A DNA stretch of 64,000 nt from Dryobates pubescens (GCF_014839835.1 NC_071627.1:4899001-4963000); one strand, 5' to 3'; positions 10,657 to 22,540 are shown, counted from the first letter of the stretch. Numbers and translations are program-made. Notes: generated by a model from the letters alone, not told the origin.

Positions 10657-13089
10657 ATGCCGGCAAGCCGGGAGGACGCTGTCTGGCTATTGTGGAAAGC
10701 AATAGCGTGGAACGGGAGACGGAGCGGAAGCAGCCTCAGGCAAGTGATCTTGTTCCTTCTGTGCGTTTGCGTGTGGCAGAGCGGGGCCGAAAGCCTCCGC
10801 TATTCTCTGGCGGAGGAGATGGAGAGGGACGCCTTTGTGGGCAATATTGCCCAGGACCTGGGGCTTGCTCCGAGCCAGCTGGCAGCTCGCAAGGCGCGCG
10901 TTGTGTCCGAGGGGAACCAGCAGCTTTTCCGCCTCAACCCGAGCACCGGAGTGCTGACGGCCAAGGAGTCTCTGGACCGAGAGGAGATCTGTCCTCAGAG
11001 CGAGACCTGCACGCTCTTCTTTACACTCTTCCTTGACAATCCTTTGCAGCTGATCCGAGGGGAGGTGGAGGTTGTTGACGTGAATGACAACTCCCCTGTG
11101 TTCCCAGAGAAGGAGATGGTTTTAAAGATTCCTGAGACGACAGTTCCGGGGTATCGTTTCCCTGTAGAAAATGCCCAGGACAAAGACGTGGGAACCAATG
11201 GTTTGCAGAGCTACAGCCTAGACTCCCGTTCACATTTCTCCCTTGATCTCGGAACAGAGGAAATTGGAGTAGAGCTCGTCCTAGAGCGGCCTCTGGACCG
11301 CGAAGAGAAGCAAGAGCTGACTTTACAACTTACCGCCACCGACGGAGGCACGCCGCCTAGGTCAGGCACGGTTCAGATACGGATCGTGGTGCTGGATGCC
11401 AATGATAACACCCCAACGTTCAGTCAGAAGGTCTACGAGGTGCGTCTACCTGAGAACAGCCCCCCAGGGCAACTGGTGGTCAGAGTGGTGGCCACAGATC
11501 CCGACGAAGGGTCCAATGGGAAAGTGCAGTACGCCTTCACCCAGACACCGGAAGAGTCCCGACAGCTCTTCGATTTGAACCCTGACACGGGAGAGATTCG
11601 GGTAGCAGGCAACCTGGACTTTGAGGATACGAAAAAACACAAGCTGACGCTGACAGCCACTGACGGCGGGGGTCTGTCTGCTCATTGCAAAGTGCAGGTT
11701 GAAGTCATGGATGTGAACGACAACGCCCCAGAGATACAACTGACCTCACACACTGCCTCCATTCCCGAAGACGCTCCGCCACGCACCCTGGTGGCTCTCT
11801 TCAGCGTGCGGGATCGGGATGCCGGAGACAATGGCAGGATAGAGTGCACCATCGATGGGGACTTGCCCTTCACTCTCACCCCCACCTTCGGCAATTTCTA
11901 CGAGCTGAGAACCAACGCGGCGCTGGATAGGGAGACGACGGCAGAGTATAACATCAGCATCCGAGCGACGGACTGGGGCCCGCGGCGCCTGAGCTCTCGG
12001 CAGAGCCTGTGGGTGCAGGTGTCGGACGTGAACGACAACGCCCCCGCCTTCAGCCAGGAGCTCTACAGCATGTGGGTGACGGAGAACAACAGCCCCATGG
12101 TGCGCATCGGCAGCGTGCAGGCCAGCGACGCGGACGCGGGCAGCAACGCGCGCGTGCAGTACGCGCTGGTGCGTGAGGAGGGCGAGGAGCAGCCGGCGGT
12201 GTCGGTGAGCTCGGAGAGCGGCGACGTGTACGTGGTGCGCTCGCTGGACTACGAGCGGGTGCGCGCCTTGGAGGTGTGGGTGAGCGCGGCCGACGGCGGC
12301 TGGCCGGCGCTGAGCGCGCGGGCGCTGCTGCGCGTGCTGGTGCGCGACGAGAACGACAACGCGCCGGTGGTGCTGCACCCTGGTGCCGAGAGCGGCGCGG
12401 GCGCGGGCGAGCTGGTGCCGCGCTGGGCGCCGGCAGGCTACCTGGTGGCCAAGGTGGTGGCGGTGGACGCGGACGCGGGGCAGAACGCCTGGCTGTCCTA
12501 CGAGCTGGCCAAGGCCACGGAGCCGGGGCTCTTCCGCCTCGGGCTGCACAGCGGCGAGCTGCGCACGGCGCGGGCCGTGGCCGAGCGCGACGCGCCCCGA
12601 CACAGGCTCGTCGTGCTCGTGCGAGACCGCGGCCAGCCGCCGCGCTCGGCCAGCGCCACCCTCGCCGTCGCCCTGCTCCACGACTTCTCCGACGCCCATG
12701 TGCGCCTCAGCCAGGACGCGCCGCCCGCCGAGCCCGACGACACGCTCACTCTCTACCTCATCGCCTGCCTGGCCTGCGTCTCCGCGCTCTGCCTGGCCAC
12801 CGGCCTGGCTGCCCTGCTCATGAAGCTGCGGCGGGACAGGCGCAAACACGACGAGCCCTTGCCCACCTTCCCGACGGCTGTCGCCGAGAGCGACGCAGGC
12901 TCCCTGCCCCGCAGCCTTGTGTACGACGTGTGCTTGGCCACCGGCACCCTGAGCAGCGACTTTCACTTCCTCGGTCCGCTCTTGCCCTGCTTCCCTGCCG
13001 GGATGCCGCCCGGCGCTGCCTCACAGCGGAACTCGATGTGCTCGCAGGAGGCAGCCAGCCTCGGGCAACGAGACAACCAGCCTGCAGAG
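10657..13089 (+). CDS. PCDHB-like: Beta-type clustered protocadherin, exon 1 (beta-b)
   Basis: This 811-residue exon is the paralogue of beta-a. The chosen ATG (MPASREDAVWLLWKA) is preceded by an in-frame TTG. It has the same order: signal segment, six cadherin repeats with DVNDN/DANDN/DENDN linkers, membrane helix LTLYLIACLACVSALCLATGL and the SLVYDVCLATGTLSSDFHF tail motif. EC1-EC3 differ clearly from beta-a (for example FPEKEMVLKIPETTVPGYRF against FPQKEMVLDIPETTPPGFRF), as expected of the repeats that set homophilic specificity. From 11950 to 12782 I found no base difference from 5074-5906. The exon ends at GAG|GTGAGG in phase 0. Without splicing the frame continues 36 codons to 13200. 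Confidence 0.9.
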
Positions 13090-13222
13090 GTGAGGAATGG
13101 GAGTGGATGCGAGGTGAGGTGGAGAAAAAAGCGAGCAACATATGATTGGTATTTTCCACCCTGCCAGAATGATTCTCAATTGTGTAGAGGGATCCAGTGA
13201 GAAGGATCCAGAGACACAGGAA

Positions 13223-13250
13223 GGGGGGGGGGGGAGGTTGGGGGGGGGGG
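13223..13250. repeat. Paired poly-G tracts in the beta-b intron
   Basis: Two G runs of about a dozen and eleven bases are separated by AGGTT. The run could form a G-quadruplex on the plus strand and is also a likely place for assembly length error. Confidence 0.8.
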
Positions 13251-14047
13251 TAGAACGGGTGTCAGAGTGGCTAGTGAGCAGCTGTCAAGAGGGTCGAGCA
13301 GAACTCGGCTACTCTTCCAAGTGCTTTTTAACCTTGTCCCCTGCATCCATCTTTATGCCCTGAGTACCATTCTTAGACAAAGGGATTCAGCTTAAACATG
13401 GGGGGATGATGATCAGGTACAGATTTTTGAGCCACCACAGTGGATTGTGTTCATGCAATGAGGAGAATTCTTACAGTTCCAGTGTAGGAACAGCAACACT
13501 TCTTGTGAAACTTACTCCTGAAAGCAGCAGTGAATGCAGGCCCAATGGTGTTACTTCACTGCTTTACAACACTGCTTTAAAGCCCTACTGCTCAGTGATG
13601 TCCAAAGAGGTTAAGCAGGTTAGGTGCTGTCTGAACTCAAGCTGTCTGAGAAGCTGCTGGAGGCCATGGAGATGGGGTCCTTTACCATTAAATTCTAATA
13701 AATAATTTTAATAAATAACAGTCATTATCTGGCCCAGAAAAGGTGGTATCCAGGCATTAAATAGCAACCTCCTGACCCAGTAGCCTCAACTGTTCCCTGT
13801 GCTGCCATGAACTTGAAGTCACTCATATCCAACATGCCCTTTGCATTTACTGTTTATTAAAAATGGGGGGTTATTTTTTGCTCTTAAATTACACCTTCTG
13901 ACTCAAGAAAACTTTGCAGGAATGCCTTTGTGACGTCCACAGTGAAGGGTGGTTTCTGACTTCATATTTTCTCTGTTGATGCCTTCTGCTGCCTGCTTAC
14001 TTTCCACACCCAAATGATAACCTCTCTCTCCTCTTTCTTCTTTGCAG

Positions 14048-14149
14048 GCTCCCCTTGCTGAAGACACAGCCAAAGCAGCCTGTCCTGCAAACATAAGGGT
14101 GGACCTAAATGTCACTTCTGATCAAAGCCATTGGCTCACCCATCAGTAA
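14048..14149 (+). CDS. PCDHB-like: Private 3' exon of beta-b, cytoplasmic tail
   Basis: The acceptor TCCTCTTTCTTCTTTGCAG ends at 14047. Joined in phase 0 to the donor at 13090, the exon adds 33 residues, starting APLAEDTAKAACPAN and ending LNVTSDQSHWLTHQ, then TAA. The intron would be 958 bases, longer than in beta-a, yet exon length, frame and final residues are kept. The protein would have 844 residues. The intronic bases just upstream ('gtgaagggtggtttctg' near 13941 and 6500) are conserved too, so exon conservation could partly reflect recent duplication; the intact frame with several synonymous or conservative changes favours a real exon. Confidence 0.75.
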   Translation, partial: APLAEDTAKAACPANIRVDLNVTSDQSHWLTHQ

Positions 14150-15355
14150 GAGAGGAGAAAGACAAGGTTCTTTTTCCTCACTGGCTAATGTCCTCACAGA
14201 AAAGTGACCGAGAAGACCAAACAGCTACTAAGAAAGGACCAGGGAGGTAGAAGCCTTCTCTGAGAGAGCAAAATCCCCTCTTATCTTGGATACTATTTTA
14301 TTCATATAGGTAGCTTGTAATTGTGACATGGATGGAGGAGGACTGTGTTGCTTGCTAATTATACTGAGACTTGATGCATGTTTGTGAGACAGCTCCTGCT
14401 TCTGAATCTTAAGGGAAAGATTGAACACTGGAAGCAAATCTTCAAGGGAATATTTTCCTACATCTCCCATGCTTTTTTCTATGATGTCTCTCTAATAATT
14501 ACTTAATTTTCTGCAATCTGGTCAATATTAGGCCAGAACTAGTGTTGCTTGCCTTGCCAAGGAGTTCCTTATTAACAGGCTTTCGTGTTTAGCCCATATG
14601 TGAGGTTAAATTGTAGCAGTTGCTTTACCAACCAATGACTCCTCCCCAGCTGAGAAGGAGAATTTGTTAAAGGAGACTCACAGTTTAAAATGAAAACTGA
14701 TTTAATGAAATAACAAAACTGGTACCAACATCAGTATAAAATATATGAAGTTCTACTTAGCCCAGCAAGGGTGCAGTTGTCAGAATATATAGAGGAAGGC
14801 AGTCCTCAAGAGCAGGAGGAGACTCCCTGACAACATATTTGATCATCTAATTGGCCTTCATCTCATTCCTCTTTCTCATGTCCACAGCAGCCTTTGTCGC
14901 TTGCAAGGTATGTATGCAAAAGAAGCATAAGTGTGGACATGTGCTTTATGGTGCTGGCAACTTGCAGAGCAGCCTGGTACTGAAGCCTTGGCAAGGACCC
15001 TGCCCTATGTCTGTTGCTATGAGATCAGGATCACAATGGGCTTGGGAACAGGTAGTCCAAGTTCTTGAAGCCTACCTTGCTCACCCTGCCACAGCACCAC
15101 TGTGGCATGGGTGGTGGCACTGATGAACAAGGTTTCCCCTGTGGCCCTGTCACTACAGAGGACATGGCACAAGATAACCCTGGGATGCTCTCTCTGGAAA
15201 AGTTCAGTAGTGTTTCCTTTTGCTAGCATGAAGTCAGCACAGCAGAGGCTTTATGGCTTAGAAGAAGAAGGTATCCAGGCTACAACATGTGGATATGATC
15301 CCTCCAGAGTAAATCTGCATTTGGCATCACTTATCATACTTATATTTTAAGTCAG
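14150..15355. other. 3' flank of beta-b
   Basis: Probable 3' UTR followed by spacer. 14290-14430 matches the beta-a flank near 6870-6970. 15040-15355 matches 7610-7895 (shared 'ccagagtaaatctgcattt' near 7843 and 15303). A short A/T-rich interval near 14680-14760 is unique. No gene seen. Confidence 0.55.
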
Positions 15356-15984
15356 AAGAAAGGCTGTCTTCACCAAAACAAAACCAAACAAATTAAAGGC
15401 TCCCTCACTCAGGCAATGATACATTTCAGCTCTCTTACACACAATTTTGAAGTGCCTCAAGAGTGAGTTTAGTTCCAGGTGCTCCACCTAATTTCTTCTT
15501 TCACTTGCCCTCAGACAAGACCCTGGACCTCTTAGCTTGTGCTGTGTGATTCAATGACAAGTTCAGACAAACAAATCACATGTTCACTGAAGGGCACAGA
15601 GCCCTCATTGCAATTCAGGAAAGCAAGGAAGTTGTGAGCACTGAATTAAAACAAGGTGCAAGTGTGGGCCTCTTTATTCTCTGGGTTCTGGATGTCTCTA
15701 TCTGAAATGTGTGGTCTCTGTGTGTTTTGCCTTCTGCTCACTCTGTCCATACAAGCATTGTGTGTCTGCACAAAGGCTTCTTCATTAAGCAGAGAGTTGC
15801 TCTTACCAAGCCATTGCAATGCTTCGACCCCAGCTCAGCAGGCAGGCTTTCTGAGTCTCATTTTCTCTAGGGAAGAGCAGCAAAATGCACAAGATCCTCA
15901 TCTGGCTCATAAGTGATTTTTTTTACAGGCTAATTTCTGACTATTACCTCAAAATATAGCAGCACTAATGATATTGGGATGGGT

Positions 15985-16670
15985 TGCAGCTGTAGAGAGT
16001 TGTGAAAACAAGTTCATTGTCTTTGGGTGCATTGTAAAGAAACTCCAAAAGTACATTCAGAAAGCATTTTCCAAAGGTAGAATTGAAACAAATGTGGGAA
16101 AAGGGCCATTTTGTTGATCCTGAATTCAGAGTCTTCTTGACAGGACTGGAAAAGTTGACTCAATATGATTTGCTGAGTTTGTGGTAGAGCATTTGCATTC
16201 TCCTTTTCCCCCTTTCTCTTTGTGAGCTGTCAACTGTCTTTGAGCCTTGTCTTACTAGTTCCTCTTCAGGATTGATACCTCAGGTGTATCAACAGAGTGT
16301 TTGAATCTGCATGTGGCACAGAATATTGGGAAACCCTCACACTGTTGTAATGCAGTTCCAAAGTGTAATACTGGAAATCAGGATCCCCTGTGTGTGAAAG
16401 TGAAATAAAGAGAACACCTGAAGGCCTTGTGTGGACCCAGTGGTCTTTGTAGAGATGTTGTTTCTGGGAAAGCTCTCTGAATGTCCTGAAACAGATTGGA
16501 ATTCTTTCTCTCTTGCTGTCTCTCAGGTGAGGTAAGAGGGACCATTCCATTGGGTTGGTGGTGAGGCCTGTAGTGCATTCAGGGCCATAACAGGAGTCCT
16601 GTGTGCAAAAAGCCTCTGCAAAGCATTAAGGTAGATGGAATGACCTTTCCAGTGCTCCCAAGAGCAAACT
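15985..16670. repeat. Duplicated beta-unit spacer, copy 3, without a following gene
   Basis: Homologous to 1290-2040 and 8020-8470: 'tgtgaaaaca' and 'cattgt--ttgggtg-attgtaaag' near 1303 and 16004, 'ccaaagtgtaa', 'gaaggccttgtgtgga' and a later 'tgaggcctgtagt'. In the other two copies this block is followed by a beta-type exon; here it is followed by unrelated sequence and an old CR1. Confidence 0.75.
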
Positions 16671-17614
16671 GGTTTGATTCCAAATGTTTTGGGGAGTTGG
16701 TGGTTCAAAGACACCATGCATGTTCCCTTGGGGAACTATTCCAGTGTGACCTATTGGTGGGTGAATTGGGTGGGCAATTGGTGGGTGAAACCTACTACTA
16801 AGGTGAAGACTCACTCTCAGGAAATCCAGAGGATTACAGATGTCCTTTCTGCAACGCCCTAAGAACAGTTTCAGTCCTGAAGACAGGCTTCTGTAGTAAT
16901 GCTGGTCAGAAGACCATTGTACAGCAGACTAAGTGATCTGCTGGTCCAGCTAACCTGGGAAGGCACAGGCCTGTGTTCTGTCCTGTTCTGTGCTATGTCG
17001 TGCTGCATAAATCCCTGGTCTGCAGGATAAAATAAATAGTCTGCAGGAAGCACCAGCTTGCTACTGATAAAAAAGGCATCTGAGAGCAAGAACTCCACAT
17101 GGAAACTTCTTTTACTGTGGCACCAGAAACAAGGAATAGAATTTCTGTCTTACAGAAAGGTCCAAAAATCATCTGAATACCTGAAATGGAGTCTTCATGG
17201 CATGCTGTGAGTGTCTGGAGTCCTGGGTGAAGCTGCACTACTCTGGATTCTCCTTACTAAAAGGAATGTAGGATTATCTATGCTTATCTGTTCCTACAGT
17301 GTGAGCATCTTCAAGAGTCAATGTGTCTCTCTTACTAAGTTGACAAGAAACTTGCACCTCCTGCTGTAAAGTAGCTCCTTCTTGGGTCATTCCAGCTCAA
17401 GGGTCCAGGTGTCTGATTTAGATGGTGTATTAATTTTTCACATATTGTTAAAAGGGGGGATATTGTTTCCTATGTTGGAGAGTTCAAATATACACTGAGC
17501 TTTCCTGAGGGGCTTATCAGAAGTGCTGTTTAGGAAGGGTAACTTTTTAGGCCAGGTATTAGACAGCCCTAACAGATACTTTTCTGGTCCTGTTAGTTAC
17601 CAATGCAAGAGAGC
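16671..17614. other. Non-coding spacer
   Basis: No gene, cadherin remnant or repeat family recognised on either strand. There is a local imperfect repeat of 'ggtgggtgaattgggtggg' near 16756-16788. Confidence 0.4.
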
Positions 17615-19705
17615 TAATCAGAGGTGTCAAGACTGAAGGCAGCCTAGGCTGCAGTGGTGGAGTTCATAGTTCTGAAAGATGTGATTAAGACAAAGAGTAA
17701 AGTCTCAACCCTGAATCTTAGGAAAGCAAACCTTCAGGTATTGAAGGACTTGGTTGATAGGACCCCCTGGAAACTGCCTTCAGGGACAAGGAAACAGAAC
17801 TGAGCTAGCAGATCTTTAAGCATGCTTTCCAAGGAGCATAAGAGCTCTTGATCTCCAGGTGTAAGAAATCAGGTGAAGAAACGAAAAGACCAGCCTGGCT
17901 GAATTGAGAACTACTGGTCAAACTAAAGGGCAAAAAGAAAATGCAAACAATGAAAACAGGGACAGATGTCCTGGGAAGAGTAAAAGAACATTATCCTTAG
18001 TGTAATGTACAGGGATGGGGTCAGGAAGGCCAAGGTGTGGCTGGTGCTGAACTCAAAAAAGAACACAGAGAATAAGAGAAAAGGTTTCTACAGGTATATC
18101 AGTCTGAAAAGGAAGTTCAAAGGAAGTGTACCCTCCCTGATGAACATGACTGGCAAGATGATAACAACACACAAGGAGAAGGCTGAGGTACTCAACACTT
18201 TGCCTCCCTTGCAATCTCTCTTCCCACACCTCTTGAATGAATGGACTTCAAGGCAGGGTGTGAAGGAACGAAATCCCTCACAGCATATCTGAGACCACCT
18301 GCTGAATGTGAACATACGTAAGTCTATGGTACCCAACAAAAGACACACCAGAGCCTGGAGGAATGGGTAGATGTAGTTGCCAGGATACTGTCCATGATAT
18401 TTGAAAAGTACTGGCAGTCAGGTGAAGTCCCTGGAAACTGGAAAAAGAGAAACATCACATCCATTGCTAAAAACAGTGGAGAGGAGGAACCTGAGAGCTA
18501 CCTACCTGGCAACCCCACCTCTGTGTCTGGGAAGGCACATAGGGCATGAATAGATGACATAAGACAGGCAGCACGACTTCACCTTCCTGCCCAACCTAGT
18601 GGCCTTCCTTGATGAAGTGACTACATCACTGGACAAGGGCATCTATTTGTACTGCTCAATGGTCATGACCTGGTCACAGGTCACTTCCCCTCTAAACTGG
18701 AGAGATAGGGATTTAATGGTTGGACTATTCAGTGGATAAGGAAGTTGCTGGATGGCCATATCTAGAGAGTAGCTATCAACAGCTCAAGGTTCAGATGAAG
18801 ATCAGTGATGCATGCTTCCTCTCAGGGATCTGTATGGGGACCAGTGCTGCTTAATGTCATCATCAAGAAGACAGTGAGATTGAGTGCACCCTCAGCACAT
18901 TTGCAGATGACATCAAGCTGTGTGGTGTAGTTGACATGCCTGAGGAGCAGAATATCACCCAGAGAGACCTGGGCACATTTTGGGAAGTGGGCCCACACAA
19001 ATGTTATGATATTCAACAATGCCAAATGTAAGGTTCTACATTTATCTTGAGGTAACACAGATGGGGAAATGAAGGGACTGAGAGCAGCCATATGGAGAAG
19101 GGCTTGGACACAAATCCACAGTGTGTAATGGCAACTTTGAAAGCTAACTGTGCCTTGGTCTGCATCACCAGAAGTGTAGACAGGTGATCAAGGGAGGTAG
19201 TTCTGTCCCTCTACCCAGCACTACTGGGAAGCCACCTGGAGCACTTTATCCAACTCTGGAGTCCTCAATACAATAAAGACATAGAAATTTTGGAGTGGGT
19301 CCAGAGGAGGTCACAAAAGCAATCAGAGGGATGAAATAACTCTGCTGTGAGGAAATGCTGAAAGAGTTGAAGTTATTCAGTGTAGAGAAGGATGCAGGGA
19401 GACCTTGTTGTGATTTTTCAATACTTAAATGGGGCTTAGAGGAAAGATGCAGATAGCATTTTTAATAAGGTTTCTAGTAACATGACAAGGGATGATGGTT
19501 TTAAACTAAAAGAGGGGCAATATAGAATAAATGCAAGGAGGAAACTTTTGACTCTGAGTATGGAGACACACTGTCCCATGTTACCCATAAAAGTGGAGGA
19601 TGCTCCATAAAGCCATTCCAGGTCAGACTGGACAGGGCTCTGAGCAACCTGATCACTGCAGAGGGATTGAACTAGATGAATTTTGAAGGTCTTTTCTGGC
19701 TCGAG
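17615..19705 (+). mobile_element. Old, long CR1 LINE fragment (about 2.1 kb)
   Basis: The stretch follows the CR1 ORF2 order: 'gtgtcaagactgaaggcagcc', 'ggaccccctggaaactg', 'ggatggggtcaggaaggccaaggtgtggctgg', the RT blocks around 18290-18500 and 18830-18920 (tttgcagatgacatcaagctg, the FADDIKL motif), then the C-terminal 'ctctggagtcctcaatac' and 'agtgggtccagagga' blocks, and the 3' end 'attgaactagatgaattttgaaggtc'. It is heavily decayed, so it is old. It ends only about 145 bases before the gammaA-a CSE. Confidence 0.85.
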
Positions 19706-19848
19706 CAGTGCGGTGTCAGGACTTGTCAGAGAGACGCTGTTGTAGACACACCGGTCCCGGAGCGCAGTTAACAGGGACGAGCGCAAGGACGGGGCTGCAG
19801 ATGGAGCCGTTTCCCAGCACCAGAGGGCTGCAGATTTTGTCTGTGGCT

Positions 19849-19866
19849 GCGAGTGTCGCTGTCGGC
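19849..19866 (+). promoter_or_regulatory. Protocadherin promoter element (CSE) of gammaA-a, divergent
   Basis: GCGAGTGTCGCTGTCGGC keeps the TGTCGCTGT core but departs from the other gammaA elements (CGGGCGCCGCTGTTGACC). It is 224 bases before the start codon. Confidence 0.6.
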
Positions 19867-20089
19867 TCACGGTGGGCCGGCAGTCGGGCGGCGACTTTCA
19901 GAATACCGCAGAGAGACAGCCAGCCTGCGGTCCAGTTCTAACCCGCTGCGCCGCGTAGGGAAGGATCCGAGCTGTTCGGAGGAACCCGAAGCAGAAGAAG
20001 GGTGGCAGGAGAAGCGTGGCGGCACGCTGAGCCACAGGCCAGAGCCGGTGAGAGGAGAGACGAGCAGGCAGCTGCTGCCGGGCTTTGCA

Positions 20090-22540
20090 ATGGCGGAGAG
20101 AGGGGGGTGCAGGGTCCGGCGGGCATGGGTCCTGCTGTGCTGCGTCCTGCTGGCGGCGTGGGAGGTGGCGTCGGGACAGCTGCGCTATTCAGTGCCCGAG
20201 GAGATGCCCAAGGGATCCTTCGTGGGCGACTTGGCAAAGGATCTGGGGCTGCAGATGACAACGTTCAGTGACAGCGGCGTCCGCATTTTGGACAAAGGTA
20301 GGACGCAGTATTTCTCTCTGCACGAAAAGACGGGACATTTGGTGACGGCGGAGAGGATAGACAGGGAGCAGCTGTGCGAGAGTGAGCAGCAATGTGTGCT
20401 GCGCTGTGAGCTGATAGTGCACGGAGAAATGAAAGTTTACGGAGTCGAAGTGGAGATCATGGACGTTAACGACAACCCTCCCCAGTTCCAAGAGGCAAAA
20501 AAAGAAGTGAGAGTGAGCGAGACGACAGCCCCAGGGTCGCGGTTTCCTCTGGCCAGGGCTCACGACCCGGACGCAGGGCCAAATTCTCTCCTGAGCTATG
20601 AGCTGAGCGGCGACGAGCACTTCTCGCTGGACGTGCAGGCGGGACCCGGCGGCTATCGCCGTCCTGAGCTGGTGCTGGCCAAGGCACTGGACCGGGAAGA
20701 GACTGCGTTTCACGAGCTGTTGCTGAGGGCGAGGGACGGCGGGGAGCCGTCGCGGACGGGCACGGCGCGGATCCTCGTGGTTGTGCTGGATGCAAATGAC
20801 AACGCGCCCGTGTTTAGCCCAGCAGAGTACACGGTGCGTGTGCCTGAGGACGTGCCTGTGGGCTCCACCCTCGTCACCGTCACGGCCACCGACAACGACG
20901 ACGGGGTGTACGGGGACGTGAAATACTCATTTCAAACAGTTGCTGTGAAAGCCTCTCAGATTTTCCAGTTGAACTCTGACACGGGAGAAATCAAACTGGT
21001 GCGAAGCCTGGACTTTGAGGAACGTGACTTCTACGAATTAGAGGTACAGGCAGAAGACGGTGAGGGCCTTTCTGACACGGCAAAAATCACCATCACTGTG
21101 ACAGATGTTAACGACAATGTACCCGAGATTTCGGTGCAGTCCACTCTGAGCGAGATCTCTGAGGACGCCCCTTCAGGGACGGTGATGGCCTTGCTGCACG
21201 TGCAGGACCGGGACTCGGGAGCCAACGGCCAGGTGCGATGCTCCCTGGACGCGGGAGTCCCTTTCCGTCTGGAGAAGTCGTTTGAGGATTATTACCGCGT
21301 GGTGACGACGAAGGAGTTGGACCGGGAGGAGGTGTCGGAGTACAACGTGACAGTAAGGGCGGCCGACGGCGGGTCGCCGTCTCTGTGGAGCAGCACCGTG
21401 CTGAACCTCAGGGTGCTGGACGTGAACGACAACGCGCCGGTGTTCAGCGAGGCGAGCTACAGCGCCCGGCTGCCCGAGAACAACGCGGCGGGCGCGCTGG
21501 TGCTGACGGTGCGGGCGCGGGACGCGGACTGGGGTCAGAACGCGCGCGTGCGGTACCGTCTGGGCGAGGGGCGGGTGCGTGGCGCGGCGCTGTCGTCGTA
21601 CGTGTCGGTGCAGGCGGAGACGGGCGCGCTGTACGCGCTGCGCTCCTTCGACTACGAGGAGGTGCGCGAGGTGGGGCTGTGGGTGCTGGCGGAGGACGGC
21701 GGCTCGCCGGCGCTGAGCAGCAACGTGTCGGTGCGGATCGTGATCGTGGACGAGAACGACAACGCGCCGCAGGTGCTGTACCCGCCGGCGGCGGGCGTGT
21801 CCGGGTCCGGTGTCCGTGGCTGGTCGGGGGTGGAGCTGGCGCCGCGGTCGTCGGAGCCCGGGGCGCTGGTGGCCAAGGTGGTGGCGGTGGACGCGGACGC
21901 GGGGCAGAACGCGTGGCTGTCGTACGAGCTGGCCAAGGCGACGGAGCCGGGGCTGTTCCGCGTCGGGCTGCACAGCGGCGAGGTGCGCACTGCGCGCTTC
22001 CCGCTGGCCCGCGACGCTGCCCGGCAGAGCCTGGTGGTGCTGGTGAAGGACCACGGCCGGCCGGCGCTGTCGGCCACGGCCACGCTGACCGTGGTGCTGG
22101 CCGAGAGCGTGGCCGAGCTGCTGGCCGAGCTGGGCAGTGAGGCGGCGACGGCGGTGCCGGGCGAGGCGGCGGGCAGCCTGACGCGCTGGCTGGTGCTGGC
22201 CGTGGCGGCCGTCTCCTGCCTCTTCCTCGCCTTCCTCCTGCTGCTGCTGGCACTGCGCCTGCGGCGGTGGCGCCGCTCGCAGCTGCCTCCTCCTGCGGGC
22301 GGTGCCTTGCGCGGCGTCCCGGCCACGCACTTCGTGGGCATCGACGGCGTCCGCGCCTTCCTGAGCTCCTACTCACACGAGATGTCACTCACCGCCGATT
22401 CACGCAAGAGCCAGCTCCGCTTGTCGCCCGGCAGCTGCTGCGACACCCTCCCTGCCCGCCCTCTGCCCTCTGAAACATCGGGTGACCTAGTGCCTACGGG
22501 AGATCACGTTGCCGAGAATGCTGACCAAGTTTCCCTTCAG
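20090..22540 (+). CDS. PCDHGA: Gamma protocadherin, subfamily A variable exon (gammaA-a)
   Basis: An 817-codon variable exon. The ATG (MAERGGCRVRRAWVLLCCVLLAAWEVASG) gives a clear signal peptide before QLRYSVPEEMPKGSFVGD, the gammaA N-terminus; an open frame continues upstream to 19853 but has no better start. Six cadherin repeats, a membrane helix (WLVLAVAAVSCLFLAFLLLLLAL) and the gammaA tail motif HFVGIDGVRAFLSSYSHEMS follow. It differs from the other three gammaA exons after CCDTLPARPLP: its last residues are ETSGDLVPTGDHVAENADQVSLQ (in part) and the donor is CAG|GTACGT rather than CCG|GTGAGT. The donor is phase 0, fit to join a shared constant exon outside the window. It is also the gammaA exon with the most divergent CSE. 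Confidence 0.93.

Noticed and set aside
19853-20089. 79-codon N-terminal extension of gammaA-a, with like extensions before gammaA-c (from 43333) and gammaB-c (from 52854)
   Set aside because: These begin at non-ATG codons, run through the promoter element and 5' UTR, and would bury the signal peptide. The downstream ATG codons fit the family.
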